Shown here piece after piece: positions 18,726 through 28,603 of a stretch of DNA of 64,000 nucleotides. Both the position numbers and the translations under genes were made by a program. This DNA comes from Corynebacterium tuberculostearicum (GTDB lineage Bacteria; Actinomycetota; Actinomycetes; Mycobacteriales; Mycobacteriaceae), in assembly GCF_030506365.1 (NCBI RefSeq), contig NZ_CP073092.1, forward strand, positions 1,240,001 through 1,304,000. The letters are read 5' to 3'. Each line of letters begins with the position of its first letter. The stretch's first letter is position 1. Under the pieces are notes generated by a model. That model was given only the letters and a program-made list of their open reading frames with translations, did no database searches and was not told the DNA's origin.

Positions 18726-20843
18726 CTATCCTTCCAGCACGTACCACTGCACGGAATTGGCCGGCAGATGCAGCGTCGTGGAGTTGTTCTCCACGCGGAT
18801 GCGCTGGGGAAGTGGGTTCCCAGCGCCTTCGTAGACGGCGTCATCGGTGTTGAGTACCATGTTCCATTCGCCGTCCTGTGGAACCCAGAGGCCATAGTTG
18901 GGGATGGAAGAACCCGAAAGGTTGCATACGGCGAGCAAGGCAGACCCGTCCGCGCCGTAGCGGACGTAACCAAGCACGTTATTCGTCGAGTCATCGGCCT
19001 TGACCCATTGGAAGCCGTCTTGGTTGAAATCCTGGCTCCACAAAGCTGGGGTGTCACGGTAGATGAGGTTGATATCGCGCACTAGGCGCTTAATGCCTTG
19101 GTGCCATTCATTGCCCCAACCGTCGAGGTTGCTCCAGTCCACGGAATGTTCCTCGGACCACTCGGTGGTTTGGCCAAATTCCTGGCCCATGAAGAGCAGA
19201 TTCTTGCCGGGGTGGGAGAACATGTAGCCATAGAGGGCGCGCAGTCCGGCGGCCTTATTCCAGTCGTCGCCAGGCATGCGCTGCCACAGCGAACCTTTGC
19301 CATGGACTACTTCGTCGTGGCTAAACGGCAACACGTAGCGCTCAGAATAGGCATAGACCATGGAGAAGGTGAGTTCGCCATGGTGATAGGAACGGTGGAT
19401 GGGTTCGTGCTTGAAGTACTCCAAGGTGTCATTCATCCAGCCCATATTCCATTTCAGGGAAAAGCCCAGACCATTCTCGGAGGTGGGGGCGGTAACGCCC
19501 GGCCAGGAGGTGGATTCTTCAGCAATGGTGAGTACGCCTGGATGCGTGCGGTTGAGGGTGGCGTTGGTTTCCTGCAGGAATTGCACGGCCTCTAGGTTCT
19601 CGCGGCCGCCATATTGGTTGGGCAGCCATTCATCGCGGGAATAGTCTAGGTAGAGCATGGAAGCCACGGCGTCTACGCGCAGGCCGTCGATGTGGAATTC
19701 TTCGGCCCAGTATAGGGCGTTGGCCACGAGGAAATTGCGGACCTCATTGCGGCCGAAGTCAAAGACATAGGTGCCCCAATCGGCCTGCTCGCCGCGGCGG
19801 GGATCGGGGTGCTCGTAGAGAGCCTGGCCATCAAAGCGACCCAGGGCCCAATCATCCTTGGGGAAGTGTGCTGGCACCCAGTCCACGATGACGCCGATGC
19901 CATTCTCGTGCAGGGCATTGACCAGCTCTCGGAATTCATCCGGCGAGCCCCAACGCGCAGACGGCGCGTAGTAGCCGGAGACTTGGTATCCCCAGGACCC
20001 GCCAAAGGGATGCTCGGCCACGGGCAAGAGCTCGACGTGGGTGAAACCGTGCTCCTTAAGGTACGGGATGAGCTCCTCGCGCAAGCGGTCGTAGTTGGCG
20101 CCAACCTTCCACGAGCCGACGTGCACCTCATAGACGCTCATAGGCACATCGAGGTTGCCGGTGCGTTTGTCCATCCATGCGGAATCGGACCAGGCGAAGC
20201 TGGTGGAATCCACGATGGAGTCCGTCTCCGGCGGGCAAGCGGTGCGCTTGGCTAGGGGATCGGCCTTGTCCTTGCGGCCCTCGTGGCTAAAGATAGCGAA
20301 CTTATAGTGCTCGCCAGCACCGATACCGGGAACGAAGACCTCCCATACGCCGGTAGAGCCGAGCGAACGCATCGGATATTGGGTGGGGTTCCAGCCACAG
20401 AAATCGCCCACGACGGCAACTCCCTGGGCATTGGGCGCCCACACGGCAAAGGAGACGCCGGATACGGTACCCATCTCGGTGTCATAAGAACGCAGGTTGG
20501 CGCCGAGGACGTTCCAGAGGCGCTCGTGGCGGCCTTCGCCAATCAGGTGCAGATCCAGCGAGCCGACGGTGGGAAGGAAGTGATATCCATCGGCCACGGT
20601 GCGGCTAGGTGCCTCTGGATAGGAGATTTCTAAGCGGTAATCGCAGTTATCGCCAATTTCCGCCTCCCAAATGTCATCGCCGACCAATTCCATGGACACG
20701 GATTGCGTGGGGGTGTGCAGCTGCACCGCGGTAGCACCCGGTTGGCGGGTGCGGACGGTACCGTCGTGCCAGCCGTAGAAACCGTGCGGGTCATGGTGGC
20801 GGCAGTCATTGAGGCGAGCGAGGTCAGCGGCCGGGATAGTCAT
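18726..20843 (-). CDS. glgB: 1,4-alpha-glucan branching enzyme
   Basis: GH13 enzyme that introduces alpha-1,6 branches into glycogen-like glucan. It has 705 residues. After N-terminal carbohydrate-binding modules ([12 protein letters not shown], and [19 protein letters not shown] near 130-150) comes the catalytic barrel. It carries the nucleophile Asp in GLRVDAVAS (about 390), the acid Glu in TIAEESTSW (about 441) and [11 protein letters not shown]. The C-terminal beta domain ends near [22 protein letters not shown] lies 6 nt ahead of the ATG at 20843, suggesting a leaderless mRNA. It lies 44 nt downstream of glgE; the two form the GlgE pathway for alpha-glucan. Confidence 0.97.
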   Translation of the reverse strand: MTIPAADLARLNDCRHHDPHGFYGWHDGTVRTRQPGATAVQLHTPTQSVSMELVGDDIWEAEIGDNCDYRLEISYPEAPSRTVADGYHFLPTVGSLDLHLIGEGRHERLWNVLGANLRSYDTEMGTVSGVSFAVWAPNAQGVAVVGDFCGWNPTQYPMRSLGSTGVWEVFVPGIGAGEHYKFAIFSHEGRKDKADPLAKRTACPPETDSIVDSTSFAWSDSAWMDKRTGNLDVPMSVYEVHVGSWKVGANYDRLREELIPYLKEHGFTHVELLPVAEHPFGGSWGYQVSGYYAPSARWGSPDEFRELVNALHENGIGVIVDWVPAHFPKDDWALGRFDGQALYEHPDPRRGEQADWGTYVFDFGRNEVRNFLVANALYWAEEFHIDGLRVDAVASMLYLDYSRDEWLPNQYGGRENLEAVQFLQETNATLNRTHPGVLTIAEESTSWPGVTAPTSENGLGFSLKWNMGWMNDTLEYFKHEPIHRSYHHGELTFSMVYAYSERYVLPFSHDEVVHGKGSLWQRMPGDDWNKAAGLRALYGYMFSHPGKNLLFMGQEFGQTTEWSEEHSVDWSNLDGWGNEWHQGIKRLVRDINLIYRDTPALWSQDFNQDGFQWVKADDSTNNVLGYVRYGADGSALLAVCNLSGSSIPNYGLWVPQDGEWNMVLNTDDAVYEGAGNPLPQRIRVENNSTTLHLPANSVQWYVLEG

Positions 20844-20887
20844 ACAATCAGAGTACCTAGTTCGAGTGCGGTCCGGTGGGCGAATGT

Positions 20888-22903
20888 TTACGGGCGATAG
20901 TCGCTAACTACGCGCCAGGTGAGCTGTTCCTGGAGGTCGTGGTCGGCAGGGGGAAGGACGAAGACATGGGCGACGTCGCGAAGCGGCTCTAAGCGCACAA
21001 AGTTGCGCTCGGACCAGTGGTAGGCAGAGCCGGTAATCGTGTCCTGGACGGTATAGGACTCGCCGGGGTGGCGGCCGATAGCCTGCATATCTACCGTGAC
21101 GGTGGCTTCCTGTGCATTGCGCGGATCCAGGTTGACCACAACGAGGACTACGTTGCCGGAGGCTGGATCCGCCTTCGAATAGGCAATGATGGCTTCATTG
21201 TCGGTGTCATGGAACCGCAGGGTGCGCAGTTGCTGCAAAGCGGGATTATCGCGGCGGATCTGGTTAAGCAGCCGGATATAGGACTCAAGGGAATCTCCGG
21301 AGGCAGCCGCCGCCGCAAAATCGCGCGGGCGTAGTTCGTACTTCTCAGAGTCGAGGTATTCCTCAGAACCTGGGGCTACCGGGGTGTGCTCGTAGAGTTC
21401 GAAGCCGGAGTACACGCCCCACAGCGGTGACATGGTCGCGGCTAGGACAGCGCGAATGGCGAACATGGCACGACCACCGGTCTGCAGGGACTCGTGCAGG
21501 ATATCCGGGGTATTAACAAAGAGGTTGGGGCGGCAGATATCTGCTTGGTCGACGTGCATTTGGCCAAACTGGGTGAGCTCGTGCTTGGAGGTCTGCCAGG
21601 TGAAGTAGGTATAGGACTGGGAAAAACCTGCCTTCGCTAGACCGAAGAGGCGAGGCGCGCGGGTAAAGGCCTCGGCCAAGAAGATGACATCCGGGTGGGT
21701 GGCATGTACGCGGGTAATTAGCCAATCCCAGAAGTTTGCCGGCTTGGTGTGCGGGTTATCCACGCGGAATGTACTTACACCGGCTTCCACCCAAATCATC
21801 AAGGTTTCATAGATTTCGTGGTAGATGGCGTCAGGAGCGTTATCGAAGTTGAGTGGATAGATATCCTGATACTTCTTCGGCGGGTTCTCGGCGTAGGCGA
21901 TGGTGCCATCTGGAAGGACGGTGAAAAATTCTGGGTGGCTCTTCGCCCACGGATGGTCGGGCGATGCCTGTAGCGCAAAATCGAGCGCTACCTCCAAGCC
22001 GAGTTCCTGGGCGCGGGAGACTAGTTTCTGGAAATCCTCCATCGTGCCCAAATCCGGATGGGTGGTGGAGTGGTCCTGAATGGCCCAGGGGCTTCCCACA
22101 TCCCCGGGCTCAGCAACGACCGAGTTATTCTTTCCCTTGCGGTGTACCTTGCCGATGGGATAGATGGGCGGAAAGTACACCGTATCGAAGCCCATATCGG
22201 CCACCCGCTCCAGTGCCTTGGCAGTGGTGGCAAACGTGCCGTGGACTGGATTTCCCTCTTCATCCCAGCCTCCCGTGGAGCGAGGAAAGAGCTCGTACCA
22301 CGAGCTATATAGTGCGGCCGGGCGCTCCACAAATACCTCATGGATTGCGCCCTCTACTAGGAGGTCGCGCAGGGGATGGGAATGCAGGATGCCTGCTACC
22401 TCCTCCGAGAGTGCTACCTGCACGCGCTTATCGACGTCCAAGGACTCATCCTCCAAGTCCCGCGCAGCCGCAAAGAGCGGTTCCACCACATCCGACGGGG
22501 TTTGCAGCGCCGCGCGAGAAAACAACTCCGCGCCATGCTGCAGGTCATTGGCCAGCTCGGCGGCGGATTGCCCGGCGGCCATCTTCTTGGTTACGGCGTT
22601 CTTCCACGTGGCGATGGGATCGGACCAGGCGTCGACGCGGAAGTACCAGGTGCCTTGGGTGCCCGGGGTAAATACGCCGTGTACTCGATCCTGGTCAGTG
22701 GGGTCGACCTGCATGGTGACGGAGGAGGTAGCCGTGGTTCGTGCCGCCCACGCAGACAGGGTTGCCGAGACCGCATCGTGGCCTTCGCGCCAGACGAGGG
22801 CGGTGACAGGAATTACCTCGCCTACAACTGCTTTGGAGGCTACAGAACCGGCGGAGATTAGTGGGCGGACATCGTCAATACCAAGGCGAGTAGTCATGCC
22901 CAT
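20888..22903 (-). CDS. glgE: Alpha-1,4-glucan:maltose-1-phosphate maltosyltransferase
   Basis: GH13_3 enzyme that extends alpha-1,4-glucan from maltose-1-phosphate, central in the mycobacterial/corynebacterial trehalose-to-glucan route. It has 671 residues from the ATG at 22903; an ATG two codons in is equally possible and neither has a clear ribosome site. The barrel has [20 protein letters not shown], a GlgE hallmark; the nucleophile Asp in [11 protein letters not shown] (about 380); and the acid Glu in [10 protein letters not shown] (about 408). The N-terminal immunoglobulin-like domain ([11 protein letters not shown]) and helical S domain precede the barrel. It is divergent from the ABC ATPase gene with about 50 bases between. 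Confidence 0.96.
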   Translation of the reverse strand: MGMTTRLGIDDVRPLISAGSVASKAVVGEVIPVTALVWREGHDAVSATLSAWAARTTATSSVTMQVDPTDQDRVHGVFTPGTQGTWYFRVDAWSDPIATWKNAVTKKMAAGQSAAELANDLQHGAELFSRAALQTPSDVVEPLFAAARDLEDESLDVDKRVQVALSEEVAGILHSHPLRDLLVEGAIHEVFVERPAALYSSWYELFPRSTGGWDEEGNPVHGTFATTAKALERVADMGFDTVYFPPIYPIGKVHRKGKNNSVVAEPGDVGSPWAIQDHSTTHPDLGTMEDFQKLVSRAQELGLEVALDFALQASPDHPWAKSHPEFFTVLPDGTIAYAENPPKKYQDIYPLNFDNAPDAIYHEIYETLMIWVEAGVSTFRVDNPHTKPANFWDWLITRVHATHPDVIFLAEAFTRAPRLFGLAKAGFSQSYTYFTWQTSKHELTQFGQMHVDQADICRPNLFVNTPDILHESLQTGGRAMFAIRAVLAATMSPLWGVYSGFELYEHTPVAPGSEEYLDSEKYELRPRDFAAAAASGDSLESYIRLLNQIRRDNPALQQLRTLRFHDTDNEAIIAYSKADPASGNVVLVVVNLDPRNAQEATVTVDMQAIGRHPGESYTVQDTITGSAYHWSERNFVRLEPLRDVAHVFVLPPADHDLQEQLTWRVVSDYRP

Positions 22904-22955
22904 AAGACTAATGCAGCTGTGTCAATTTCACCGGGCAAAGAACAAATCAGTCACA

Positions 22956-23777
22956 ATGGAAGGCGTGAACGACGTAACTCCCACTGATCAAGATTGGCTC
23001 GTAGATTTTCGCGGCGTCGAGCTGCGCCGCGGCGGCAAGACCCTCGTCGGACCCGTGGACTGGCAAGTAGAGCTCGATGAGCGCTGGGTCATTATCGGCC
23101 CCAATGGCGCGGGCAAGACCTCGCTGGTGCGAATGGCGGCGGCCGAAGAGTTCCCCTCGAAAGGCACCGCCTTTTTGATGGGGGAGCAAATCGGCAAAAC
23201 CGACATGCGCGATCTGCGCGCGCTTATCGGCATCTCTTCCGCGGCGGTGCAATCGCGCATCCCGGACACTGAGCGAGTGGACGATCTAGTTGTCTCCGCC
23301 GGTTACGCTGTGTTGGGCCGCTGGCGGGAAGAATACCAGGACATGGATTTCTCTCGCGCGGATGACATCTTGGCGCAGGTTGGCGCCACCCACCTCAAAG
23401 AGCGCACCTGGGGAACCCTGTCTGAGGGAGAAAAGAAGCGCGTCGTCCTCGCTCGCGCACTCATGTCGAACCCGGAGTTGCTCATCCTCGATGAGCCGTC
23501 CGCCGGAATGGACCTGGGAGGCCGTGAGGATCTGGTGGGATACCTTGGCAATCTAGCCATGGACCCCGATGCCCCAGCGATTGTCATGATCACCCACCAC
23601 GTGGAGGAGATCCCCTATGGCTTCACCCACGCCATGCTGCTGGATGAGGGTAAAGTTGTGGCAAAAGGGCTGATTAATTCCGTCCTCACCTCCGAAAACC
23701 TGACTCGCGCCTTCCACCAGCCTATTCAGGTGGACCGCATTGGACAGCGATACTTCGCCCGCCGAGCTTCTCTATGA
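22956..23777 (+). CDS. ABC transporter-type ATPase, single domain
   Basis: A 273-residue ABC ATPase with Walker A IGPNGAGKTSL (about 47-57), signature LSEGEKKRVVLARAL, Walker B LLILDEPSAGMD and the H-loop MITHHVEEI. The arrangement resembles stand-alone ModF/YlmA-type ATPases annotated as iron or molybdate importers, but no permease gene is adjacent. The partner or role is unknown. The ATG at 22956 or GTG at 22965 are both plausible; GGAAGG lies close to the GTG. The ORF is open far upstream, antisense to glgE, but that part has no support. The 3' end overlaps the Nudix start by 4 nt (ATGA). Confidence 0.85.
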   Translation: MEGVNDVTPTDQDWLVDFRGVELRRGGKTLVGPVDWQVELDERWVIIGPNGAGKTSLVRMAAAEEFPSKGTAFLMGEQIGKTDMRDLRALIGISSAAVQSRIPDTERVDDLVVSAGYAVLGRWREEYQDMDFSRADDILAQVGATHLKERTWGTLSEGEKKRVVLARALMSNPELLILDEPSAGMDLGGREDLVGYLGNLAMDPDAPAIVMITHHVEEIPYGFTHAMLLDEGKVVAKGLINSVLTSENLTRAFHQPIQVDRIGQRYFARRASL

Positions 23778-24601
23778 CCAATCCTTTTCATGACCGTCTC
23801 GATGCCATTGACGCCAGCGATACCACCGGCTTCCACGGTGGGCGCCTGGCGGCAACCGTCCTGCTCCTGCGGGACGGTGCTGACGGTCTTGAAGTGTGGG
23901 TACAAGAGCGCGTCCACACCATGCACAACTACCCGGGGCATTCAGTCTTTCCCGGCGGCGGCGTAGATCCGCGCGACTTTCCACCGCGTTCCTGGGACTC
24001 GGGCGAGCTATGGGCCGGAAAGTCTGTCATCTCCTTGGCGCGCCGGATGGGCGTGACCAAGTACAAAGCCCACGCCCTTGTTTTCGCCGCTGCCCGCGAG
24101 CTCTTCGAGGAGGCCGGCACCCTTCTCGCCATCCGCGAGGACGGCATCGTCTCCAATGCGCGGCGCTATCACAAGGAGCGAAAACTCCTCGAAAACCACA
24201 CCATTTCCTTTACCGAATTCCTCAGCAATAACGGCATGCGTGTCGACGCCGATATGCTCCTTCCCTGGGCGCGCTGGGTAGGAAAGGGAAAAAGCCATTG
24301 GTTCGACACCTTCTTCTTCGTTGGGGTGTTGCCCTCCGGCCAAGAACCCGATGGGGATACCGATGAAGCAGACGATGCCGGATGGTTCTCCCCGCAGCTC
24401 ATCCTGGACGGCTGGCGCGCCGGGCTGGTGCGCCTTGCCATCCCCACGTGGGCACAGATGCAAAGGCTGAGCAAGTATTCCTCCGTCCAAGAGGTCCTAG
24501 AGGATGCGTCCTTTTCGGACCTGCGCCCCGTCATTGGGGATCCGCGCGAAGATCCCCGTTACCGCGAATTCTTTTCCACCACCCCTTTAGACCGAATATG
24601 A
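23774..24601 (+). CDS. Nudix hydrolase with NUDT7/19-like interrupted box
   Basis: A 275-residue Nudix-fold hydrolase. The N-terminal strand region is RLAATVLLLRDGADGLEVWVQERV. The usual box G-x5-E-x7-REUxEExGU is split: PGGGVDPRDF near 60 is separated by about 35 residues from AARELFEEAGTLLA near 100. Insertions at this place occur in the CoA/acyl-CoA pyrophosphatases NUDT7, NUDT8 and NUDT19. The substrate is therefore possibly a CoA ester, but this is not proven. The ATGA overlap with the ABC ATPase and again with the following methyltransferase marks a three-gene operon. Confidence 0.85.
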   Translation: MTNPFHDRLDAIDASDTTGFHGGRLAATVLLLRDGADGLEVWVQERVHTMHNYPGHSVFPGGGVDPRDFPPRSWDSGELWAGKSVISLARRMGVTKYKAHALVFAAARELFEEAGTLLAIREDGIVSNARRYHKERKLLENHTISFTEFLSNNGMRVDADMLLPWARWVGKGKSHWFDTFFFVGVLPSGQEPDGDTDEADDAGWFSPQLILDGWRAGLVRLAIPTWAQMQRLSKYSSVQEVLEDASFSDLRPVIGDPREDPRYREFFSTTPLDRI

Positions 24602-25731
24602 GTTATACCCCCGCAGAAGTCGACTTCCTTGCCGAGCATCAAGAGGAAATAGCACACCTCGACCTCACCTTAACCAAGGCTTCTCGGCTCAAAGACGCCG
24701 AAATCCTCAAAGCTAAGTTCGGTGAGTATGGCCGCGCGGTCATGGAGCTGGTAACCGCCCGCAGTTCCGGCAAGCTCCCGCACGATTGGCTTATGGACGC
24801 AGACTCCGCCCAGCAAGCAACCCCCATCGAAGTGGCGGCGTATCGGACGAAATTCCTAGCCGAGCAGGGCGTGCGCAGCGTCCACGACGTCACCTGTTCC
24901 ATCGGCACCGAAGGCTATAATTCTCCGCTCGACTATTTTGGCTCAGACCTGGATGAATCACGGGTAAGAATGGCCAGGCATAACCTTTCTTCCGCCAAGA
25001 TTTTCCGCGCGGATGCGCTGACGACTACTACCACTGCCGATGTTCTCCTTGCAGACCCGGCCCGCCGCGCCGGCGGCAGGCGAATCACGCGGCCGGAGGA
25101 TTTGGTGCCACCGCTCCCGGAGGTCGTCGATAAGCACCGCGACAAGGAACTGGCCATCAAGTGCGCGCCTGGCCTTGATTTTAGCGAGTGGGACGGCCTC
25201 GTTACCGTCGCGAGTGTCGATGGCGGGGTAAAAGAAGCCTGCCTTTATACCCCAGGCCTTGGTAGCGGCCGAAGGGCAGTGGTGATTCGCGGAAGCAAGC
25301 TAGATGTCCTCGACGACCACGCAGACAACCTACCCGATGCTGGAGACATTGGCAGTTACCTCATCGATCCGGATGGGGCCATCGTTCGAGCGGGATTGGT
25401 CCAGCACTACGCGGCCAGGGAAGGGCTGCATCAAATCGATCCGCGCATCGCATACCTGACAGGAGAGAGGATTCCGGAGGGGACTTCGGGATTTCCATTC
25501 ATAGAAAAAGTACCCCTAAAGAGATTAAAATCCGTACTTAAATCCTATGACGCAGGAAGCTTAGAAATCCTTGTACGCGGGGTAGAAGTGGACCCTGACC
25601 AGCTGCGGAAGAAGATGAAGCTGAAGGGGACGAGGCCTTTTGCGGTCATCATTACGCGAATTGGCTCACAGGGAATCGCCTTGCTGTGTCAACCCCGAGT
25701 ATCATCGTCCGAGGATAATTACGCAACATAA
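24598..25731 (+). CDS. Class I SAM-dependent methyltransferase with THUMP-like C-terminal domain
   Basis: A 377-residue protein from the ATG at 24598, which overlaps the Nudix stop (ATGA). The Rossmann methyltransferase core has VHDVTCSIGTEG near 102-113, the acidic residue of strand 2 in YFGSDLDES, and LLADPARRAGGRR near 150-162 in the place of the NPPY-type motif. The C-terminal third (LKRLKSVLKSYDAGSLEILVRG and KMKLKGTRPFAVII) fits the THUMP-like domain of this actinobacterial family, which hints at an RNA substrate. The precise target is unknown. AT content rises towards its 3' end, where the promoter of etfB may lie. Confidence 0.8.
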   Translation: MSYTPAEVDFLAEHQEEIAHLDLTLTKASRLKDAEILKAKFGEYGRAVMELVTARSSGKLPHDWLMDADSAQQATPIEVAAYRTKFLAEQGVRSVHDVTCSIGTEGYNSPLDYFGSDLDESRVRMARHNLSSAKIFRADALTTTTTADVLLADPARRAGGRRITRPEDLVPPLPEVVDKHRDKELAIKCAPGLDFSEWDGLVTVASVDGGVKEACLYTPGLGSGRRAVVIRGSKLDVLDDHADNLPDAGDIGSYLIDPDGAIVRAGLVQHYAAREGLHQIDPRIAYLTGERIPEGTSGFPFIEKVPLKRLKSVLKSYDAGSLEILVRGVEVDPDQLRKKMKLKGTRPFAVIITRIGSQGIALLCQPRVSSSEDNYAT

Positions 25732-25755
25732 ATATATCGGAAAGGTGAGTGCCCA

Positions 25756-26538
25756 ATGCCAACTATCGTGGCTCTGGTCAAACACGTGCCGGATACGTGG
25801 TCTACCAAGTCTCTGAACGATGACCACACCCTGGATCGCACCTCCGTGGATAACGTCATTGATGAGGTTAATGAGTACTCCGTGGAACAAGCCCTGCGAC
25901 TGCGCGACAATAACCCCGATGCGGGCTACAAGGTCGTAGCACTGACGATGGGGCCGGCCCAGGCCGACGAGGCACTGCGTAAGGCTTTGGCTATGGGCGC
26001 CGACGATGCCGTGCTCGTCTCCGATGATTCCTTGGCCGGGGCGGACGCGCTATCGACCGCGTGGACCCTCAATGCCGCGCTTAACAAGCTTGACGACGTC
26101 CAGCTGATCACCGCCGGCACCGAGGCTTCCGACGCCTCCACCGGCCTGCTTGCCGGCCTGCTCGCCGAATACCGCCAGCTGCCGGCCCTTACCGGCCTGC
26201 ACAAGGTAGAGCTAGCTGACGGCACCCTGCAGGGCACCCGCGAGGATGCGCGCGGAACCTGGGAACTCGAGGCGCCGCTGCCAGCGATCGTTACGGTGAA
26301 CGATAAGAGCGACAAGCCACGATTCCCCAACTTCAAGGGTCTGATGGCAGCTAAGAAGGCGGAAATCACCACCTTCACCCTGGCTGACTTGGGCATCGAG
26401 GCCGTCGCGCCGACGACCTCCGTGGTGGCCGCTGAGAAGTGCCCGCCGCGCACCGCCGGCGAAGTTATTTCGGAGCCCAACCCGCAGGACGCAGCGAACA
26501 AGATCGCTGACTTCCTGTCCGCTAAGAACTTGATTTAG
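25756..26538 (+). CDS. etfB: Electron transfer flavoprotein beta subunit
   Basis: Small subunit of the ETF heterodimer that takes electrons from acyl-CoA and other dehydrogenases and passes them to the quinone pool. It has 260 residues. The start PTIVALVKHVPDTWS and the family signature near 120-150 (TAGTEASDASTGLLAGLLAE) are clear, as is the AMP-binding VALTMGPAQADEALRKALAMGADDAVLV. GGAAAGG precedes the ATG at 25756. It is followed nine bases later by etfA, and the pair precedes a cysteine desulfurase gene, as in mycobacteria (Rv3029c-Rv3025c region). Confidence 0.95.
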   Translation: MPTIVALVKHVPDTWSTKSLNDDHTLDRTSVDNVIDEVNEYSVEQALRLRDNNPDAGYKVVALTMGPAQADEALRKALAMGADDAVLVSDDSLAGADALSTAWTLNAALNKLDDVQLITAGTEASDASTGLLAGLLAEYRQLPALTGLHKVELADGTLQGTREDARGTWELEAPLPAIVTVNDKSDKPRFPNFKGLMAAKKAEITTFTLADLGIEAVAPTTSVVAAEKCPPRTAGEVISEPNPQDAANKIADFLSAKNLI

Positions 26539-26546
26539 GAGTAGAT

Positions 26547-27488
26547 ATGTCGCACGTTTACGTACTGGTTGAGCACGACGCGGACAACCTCCTTCCCGTT
26601 ACCGGCGAGCTGATTACGGCCGCGCGGGAATTGGGTACGGTGTCTGCAGTGGTCGTCGGCAAGCAGGCCGATAAGTTCGATGCCGACCTTGCAGCCCTCG
26701 GTGCCGCACAGGTAGTTCAGGCAACGGCCGAGGATTATGACCAGCGTTTCCTTACCCCGGAGGTTGATGCCCTGCATGCGCTTGGCGCTGCGAACCCAGC
26801 GCCCATCGTGCTGGCCGCAACTCCGGCCAATAACGAGATTGCCGGCCGCCTTGCGGCTCGCCTCGCCTCTGGCGCGCTGGTCAATGTCAATGGCATCGCC
26901 GCTGATGGCTCCGCCAAGATGAGCATTTTCGGTGGTTCCTATGAGACCACCTCCACCGCCGCTGGCCAATGCCCGATCTACACCCTTCGCCCGGGTGCGG
27001 TTGAGGCTGCACCACAGCAGGTGGAGGCGCAGCCGGCGCCGATGCCGTTGCCGGCCGCCACGGGCAAAGACGTCAAGGTAACTTCCTTTACTCCGGCACA
27101 GAAGTCCGCACGACCGGAAATTACCGAGGCCAAGGCAGTCGTCGCCGGCGGGCGTGGCGTGGGCGATGAGTTCGGCGCCGTCGTCGAGCCGCTTGCCGAC
27201 GCCCTCGGGGCCGCAGTCGGCGCCACCCGCGACGCCGTCGATGAAGGCTTTTATGACGCTGCCTATCAGATCGGCCAGACCGGTGTTACCGTCTCGCCCG
27301 ACCTCTACATCGGCTTGGGTATCTCTGGCGCTATCCAGCACACCTCTGGCATGCAGACTTCCGGCACCATTGTGGTGGTCAACCAAGACCAAGATGAGCC
27401 GTTCTTCCAGATCGCTGATCTCGGCGTAGTGGGCGACCTGCATGAAATCGCACCTGCCCTGACCGAGGAACTGAAGGCGCGCCGGTAA
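26547..27488 (+). CDS. etfA: Electron transfer flavoprotein alpha subunit
   Basis: FAD-carrying subunit of ETF, 313 residues. The N-terminal part (SHVYVLVEHDADNLLPVTG) is linked by an Ala/Pro-rich stretch (about 150-175, VEAAPQQVEAQPAPMPLP) to the FAD domain. The FAD domain has VVAGGRGVGDEFGAV, QIGQTGVTVSPDLYIGLGISGAIQHTSGM and FQIADLGVVGDLHEI. All FAD-contact segments are intact. It lies nine bases after etfB behind GGAGTAG, and its stop shares bases with the next start (TAATG). Confidence 0.95.
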   Translation: MSHVYVLVEHDADNLLPVTGELITAARELGTVSAVVVGKQADKFDADLAALGAAQVVQATAEDYDQRFLTPEVDALHALGAANPAPIVLAATPANNEIAGRLAARLASGALVNVNGIAADGSAKMSIFGGSYETTSTAAGQCPIYTLRPGAVEAAPQQVEAQPAPMPLPAATGKDVKVTSFTPAQKSARPEITEAKAVVAGGRGVGDEFGAVVEPLADALGAAVGATRDAVDEGFYDAAYQIGQTGVTVSPDLYIGLGISGAIQHTSGMQTSGTIVVVNQDQDEPFFQIADLGVVGDLHEIAPALTEELKARR

Positions 27489-28603
27489 TGCCGCACTACT
27501 TTGACTATGCCGCTACCCAGCCGATGCGTCAGAGCGCGATTGACGCGTGGGTGGCGGCGGCCGGCTCCCTCAACTCCGGCGCGCAGTATGGTTCTGGCCG
27601 CAAGGCTCGGTCCGTGCTGGATGATGCCCGTGAAAAGGTGGCTTCCCTCCTCGGCTGCGAGCCCATCGAAGTCATCTTCACCTCTTCTGGCACTGAGGCG
27701 GACAATATCGCCATTCAGGGCCTCTACGCGGCTGGGCAAACGAACCGCATCATTTCTACCGATATTGAGCACCCGGCCGTGCGCGATACTGTCTCTAAGC
27801 TGGAGAAAACCGGAGCGGCCGTCGATATCCTTCCCGTCGACCGTTCCGGGCACATCGCAGATCTGTCGGCCCTAGACACGCTTGCCGACGTCGCTACCTG
27901 CATGTGGGCCAACAACGAAACCGGCGCCATTCAGCCCATCGAAGAGATCGCAGCCCGAGCGAATGCGACAGGCACACCCGTGCACGTGGATGCGGTGCAG
28001 GCCGTGGGCAAAGTTCCCATCAATTTTTCTGATCTAGGGATCGCCAGCCTCGCCGCCAGCGCCCACAAGTTCGGCGGCCCCCGCGGCATCGGTCTGCTTT
28101 TGGCCAAGCGGAGCCCCGCGCCCCAGCCGATTGCCTACGGTGGCGGCCAAGAACGGGGCATCCGCCCTGGCACCGTGGACGTGGCGGGCGCTTCCGGTCT
28201 AGCTGCGGCGTTGGAGGAATCCGTCTCCGAAATCGCCTCCCAGGGTGAGCGAATTGCTGCTCTCCGCAATAAGCTGCGCGACGGAATTCTCGCCACCATC
28301 GACGACGTAGTGGTCAACTCTGCCGAGCCGTGCTTGCCTTCCCACCTGCACGTCTCATTTCCCGGTGCTGATGGCGATAGCCTCATCATGCTGCTGGATT
28401 CCTTGCAGATCGAGGCCTCTACCGGCAGTGCTTGCAGCGCTGGCGTAAACCGCATGTCTCATGTCCTCGAGGCAATGGGCGTAAGTGAGGCGGAAGGAAT
28501 CGGTTCCCTGCGTTTTACTCTCGGCAGGCTTACTTCGGAAGAGGATGTTGACTACGTCTTGGCTCATCTTCCGGAGGTTATTTCCCGAGCCCGTTCCGTC
28601 TAG
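27488..28603 (+). CDS. Cysteine desulfurase (NifS/IscS-like, class V aminotransferase)
   Basis: PLP enzyme that removes sulfur from cysteine as an enzyme-bound persulfide for Fe-S clusters and tRNA thiolation. It has 371 residues. The N-terminus YFDYAATQPM is typical. The PLP lysine is in SAHKFGGPRGIG (about 194) and the persulfide cysteine in STGSACSAGVN (about 316). The longer catalytic loop context resembles group I (NifS/IscS). The start overlaps the etfA stop (TAATG). The sulfur acceptor mnmA lies 3.5 kb downstream on the same strand, and in mycobacteria the two are also near neighbours, so tRNA thiolation is a likely role. It overlaps the convergent HNH gene by 4 nt. Confidence 0.92.
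   Translation: MPHYFDYAATQPMRQSAIDAWVAAAGSLNSGAQYGSGRKARSVLDDAREKVASLLGCEPIEVIFTSSGTEADNIAIQGLYAAGQTNRIISTDIEHPAVRDTVSKLEKTGAAVDILPVDRSGHIADLSALDTLADVATCMWANNETGAIQPIEEIAARANATGTPVHVDAVQAVGKVPINFSDLGIASLAASAHKFGGPRGIGLLLAKRSPAPQPIAYGGGQERGIRPGTVDVAGASGLAAALEESVSEIASQGERIAALRNKLRDGILATIDDVVVNSAEPCLPSHLHVSFPGADGDSLIMLLDSLQIEASTGSACSAGVNRMSHVLEAMGVSEAEGIGSLRFTLGRLTSEEDVDYVLAHLPEVISRARSV

Noticed and set aside
22164..22955. Upstream extension of the ABC ATPase frame
   Set aside because: It lies antisense to glgE, has no ABC features and no start signal; the ATPase homology begins after 22956.
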